Assembly: GCF_003073045.1 (NCBI RefSeq)
Contig: NC_037595.1
Coordinates: 10,066,345-10,130,344, forward strand
DNA: 64,000 nt
Direction of reading: 5' to 3'
DNA from: Pomacea canaliculata
Taxonomy: Eukaryota; Mollusca; Gastropoda; Architaenioglossa; Ampullariidae
Shown: positions 62,236 through 64,000 of the stretch, one piece after another
Layout: the number at the start of each line of letters is the position of its first letter
Numbering within the stretch: the stretch's first letter is position 1
Translations under genes and position numbers: made by a program
Notes under the pieces: generated by a model
The model's input: the letters and a program-made list of their open reading frames with translations, nothing else
Told to the model about the DNA's origin: nothing
Database searches by the model: none

Positions 62236-62639
62236 GGTACACGGACTTTTCGCCGCCGACTTTCCGGCGCGCGGCACTTCATTTCGGCATTTCTCGCGGG
62301 ACCTTTAGCCAAGTCGCAAGTGTGTGAACGCCCCCTTAGCTCACACATTCTCTCTCGCCATTGTATCAATTGTATCAGTGAACTCCTCTCACTATCCCTC
62401 CTCATGGCAACCGTTAGCTCACACATTTCTCTCTGCCATGTATCAATTTCTTTTTCCAAAGCTGTTGCGCATAATCTGTGACAAATCAAAGTTGAATCTG
62501 TCTGTGAAGTCTGTGTGTAAAATTTGTTTGAAATAAAGAATTATTGTGTAATCTAGTAGTTACTTTCATTCTTGAGAAGTAAGTAAGCTCTCTCCCTCTC
62601 TCTCGACATAATGCGGCGAAACGTCCGCACACGTCGCGG
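62236..62639. mobile_element. TIR-bearing MITE (404 bp), right-arm specific
   Basis: Inserted in an otherwise continuous repeat (gttcggcac / cagtcctcaataagtgac in the other copies). Ends are imperfect inverted repeats: cacggacttttcgccgccg at the left and cggcgaaacgtccgcacacg at the right, sharing a tttcgccgc core. A direct repeat, cggcaac, flanks both sides (62229-62235 and 62638-62644). Superfamily not assigned; no transposase. Confidence 0.7.
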
Positions 62640-63019
62640 CAACAGTCCTCAATAAGTGACATCATGGAGGCAGAGAAAAAATAAAAAGAGATATATAAGG
62701 AGGGGAAAAAAAAACTATCGAACAGAATGGAGAAGGAACAGAGCAGATGCCAGGGAAGAATGATTTTCCATTATTTAGTTCATTAATTTAATTAATTTTT
62801 GTGGCATTCTTGTTTTATTGTAACCGCTCGTCTCACAGCATGGATAATGTCAACACAGGTACACAGTACTGTAATATCTGTACGGTTCGGGGATATACCA
62901 TGAGCTTAAGACGCTCACATCAGCAACGAAAAGAATCGGCCACTGGGGGACCACATTATCAGTACAGCGAAGCTCGCAGTTATCTACACAAATGAAGATT
63001 AACAGGGTTATCTAGAAGG

Positions 63020-63526
63020 CAGTGGATGCACATTAACCTAGCGGCCCGCGGGCCATAATTCCGGCCCGCGACGCGTGCCATCCGCCGCGAACTCTGCCAC
63101 AGTGCAGGTAAATCGGCATGTTAGTAAATAAAAAAAGACCAAAAACGAAAAAGGGAAAAGAAGTATTTTATCCCACGTAAGGGCGTCTCGCCAATCTTTT
63201 TTTTCGATGAATCGAAGTTCGAATTCAGTGCTCCGACTTGGTGGTCTCTGATGAGGCCGGAATTCAGAAGTTGTTTCGGGAAAACAACTTCAAGATATCT
63301 ACATAATAGTAATCTTAATAAATGTTAAGTACATGTTTCTAATAAAAAATGCTATCTGCTCTATTTTTTTTTCCTTTTTGTATTTTTTGCGGTAGTGGCC
63401 CGCCGCACGGGGCTGCCGAAATGGAATATGGCCCGCGACAACGGCTGTCTGAAATGGATATGGCCGCGGACACGGCTGTCTGAAATGGATATGGCACCGC
63501 AGGCCGAAAAAGGTTGGGCATCACTG
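63020..63526. mobile_element. hAT-like non-autonomous element (507 bp), right-arm specific
   Basis: Starts cagtggatgcacattaacc and ends aaaaaggttgggcatcactg, with GC-rich subterminal cggcccgcgggcc blocks as in hAT MITEs. It splits the sequence that reads gtctaagg in the uninterrupted copies, leaving tctagaagg on one side and gtctatagg on the other (an imperfect 8-9 bp duplication). This is the same repeat-unit site hit at 614 and 7558. About 33-bp internal repeats (ggctgtctgaaatggatatg) occur at about 63408-63500. Confidence 0.75.
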
Positions 63527-63583
63527 GTCTATAGGCATGCAGTTGCTTACACAATGACTGTACCGTAAAAAACAGAATCGCTG

Positions 63584-64000
63584 AGTCTCCAAGCGCGTCA
63601 GCGAGAAATGTGATATCGCTGACCGTACCTTCCAATGCCGTAGTTACCATATCAATCAAAAAAGGCCCCGCGGGGGGGCCTAGCAGATGCCTCGTCCGCC
63701 GCCCTAAGCAGGCCCTGCTGTGCGATCTGGTTGATAGAGGTGATGAGAGTGTATACAACAAGCGACGGACGAAACAGGTGGTGCACAGCCAGTCCACCTA
63801 TCTCTTCGTCTGCAAGTGTGTACAGTCAGGTCACACTACCTCCACGACTAACAAAGTGTGCACAGCCAGTCACACCCACTCACTTCTTCAGGCGCCGGAC
63901 ACTTGTATCAGATACTGTCGTATGTAACCAATATTACCCTAAAGTTTAGTCCTGCGCTCAATTTGTGTCACCTAATTGTTGTTTTCTTTCTTGTAATTAT
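63584..64000. other. GC-richer flank, no recognised gene
   Basis: Sequence beyond the inverted repeat. A minus-strand open frame (63797-63339) has a non-repetitive stretch containing TALEGTVSDITFLADALGD at about 63590-63655, but it runs into the transposon at 63526, and I recognise no family. A small direct repeat involving cacagccagtc occurs at 63783-63870. Confidence 0.4.

Larger units (their letters stand above)
56081..63583 (-). repeat. Right arm of the large inverted repeat (about 7.5 kb)
   Basis: Reverse complement of 11510-18568 (see left arm for check points). It carries two insertions absent from the left arm (62236-62639 and 63020-63526), lacks the left arm's 16089-16460 MITE, and lacks about 185 bp at the point matching 12405-12590. 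The 13.1-18.5 kb part of the repeat is seen only in these two arms. The outer part (61150-63000) also matches the 1.7-kb tandem sub-unit, so the right arm holds its fifth copy in the window. Confidence 0.9.

Overview
This is a eukaryotic, metazoan nuclear window. It has GT-AG introns, AATAAA poly(A) signals, tRNA-derived SINEs and many hAT-type DNA transposon relics. A lectin-CUB receptor and the SINE types make a mollusc, possibly a gastropod, the best guess. No single sequence proves this. No prokaryotic, organellar or viral content was recognised.

Layout. (1) 1-13.1 kb is a tandem array of about 5 kb units starting at 1, 5231 and 10946. A 1.7-kb sub-segment of the unit occurs again inside the second unit. 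The units carry CRE/TATA-like promoter modules, minus-strand remnants of a BTB-like exon, and two hAT insertions. (2) 11.5-18.57 kb is the left arm of a large inverted repeat, ending at a 100-N assembly gap. (3) 18.67-25.3 kb is AT-rich with no recognisable gene. (4) 25.35-31.4 kb (+) is a type I membrane receptor gene: signal peptide, SUEL-like lectin module, CUB module, Thr/Ser-rich stalk, one transmembrane helix and a long cytoplasmic tail. A poly(A) signal, a MITE and SINE fragments follow. (5) 38.5-46.4 kb (-) is a large C2H2 zinc-finger gene of three recognisable exons, encoding roughly 2,100 residues if its frame breaks are assembly errors. (6) 46.4-56.1 kb has no recognisable coding gene, but holds promoter-like motifs (ETS, NRF1), a SINE fragment and a third copy of a hairpin repeat. 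(7) 56.08-63.58 kb is the right arm of the inverted repeat, with its own transposon insertions.

The two recognised genes sit in the 37.5-kb loop between the inverted arms. The duplication history can be ordered: tandem duplication, then a ~350-bp insertion into the third unit, then inverted duplication of about 7 kb, then arm-specific transposon insertions. One arm keeps the empty target site of a MITE found in the other. Both genes, and the repeat copies, differ by many single-base indels. Reading-frame breaks may therefore be assembly errors rather than true pseudogenisation.

The strongest leads are the inverted-repeat architecture, three hAT-type insertions at the same target site in paralogous repeats, a ~53-nt hairpin whose pairing survives in three diverged copies, and two genes of unusual design.
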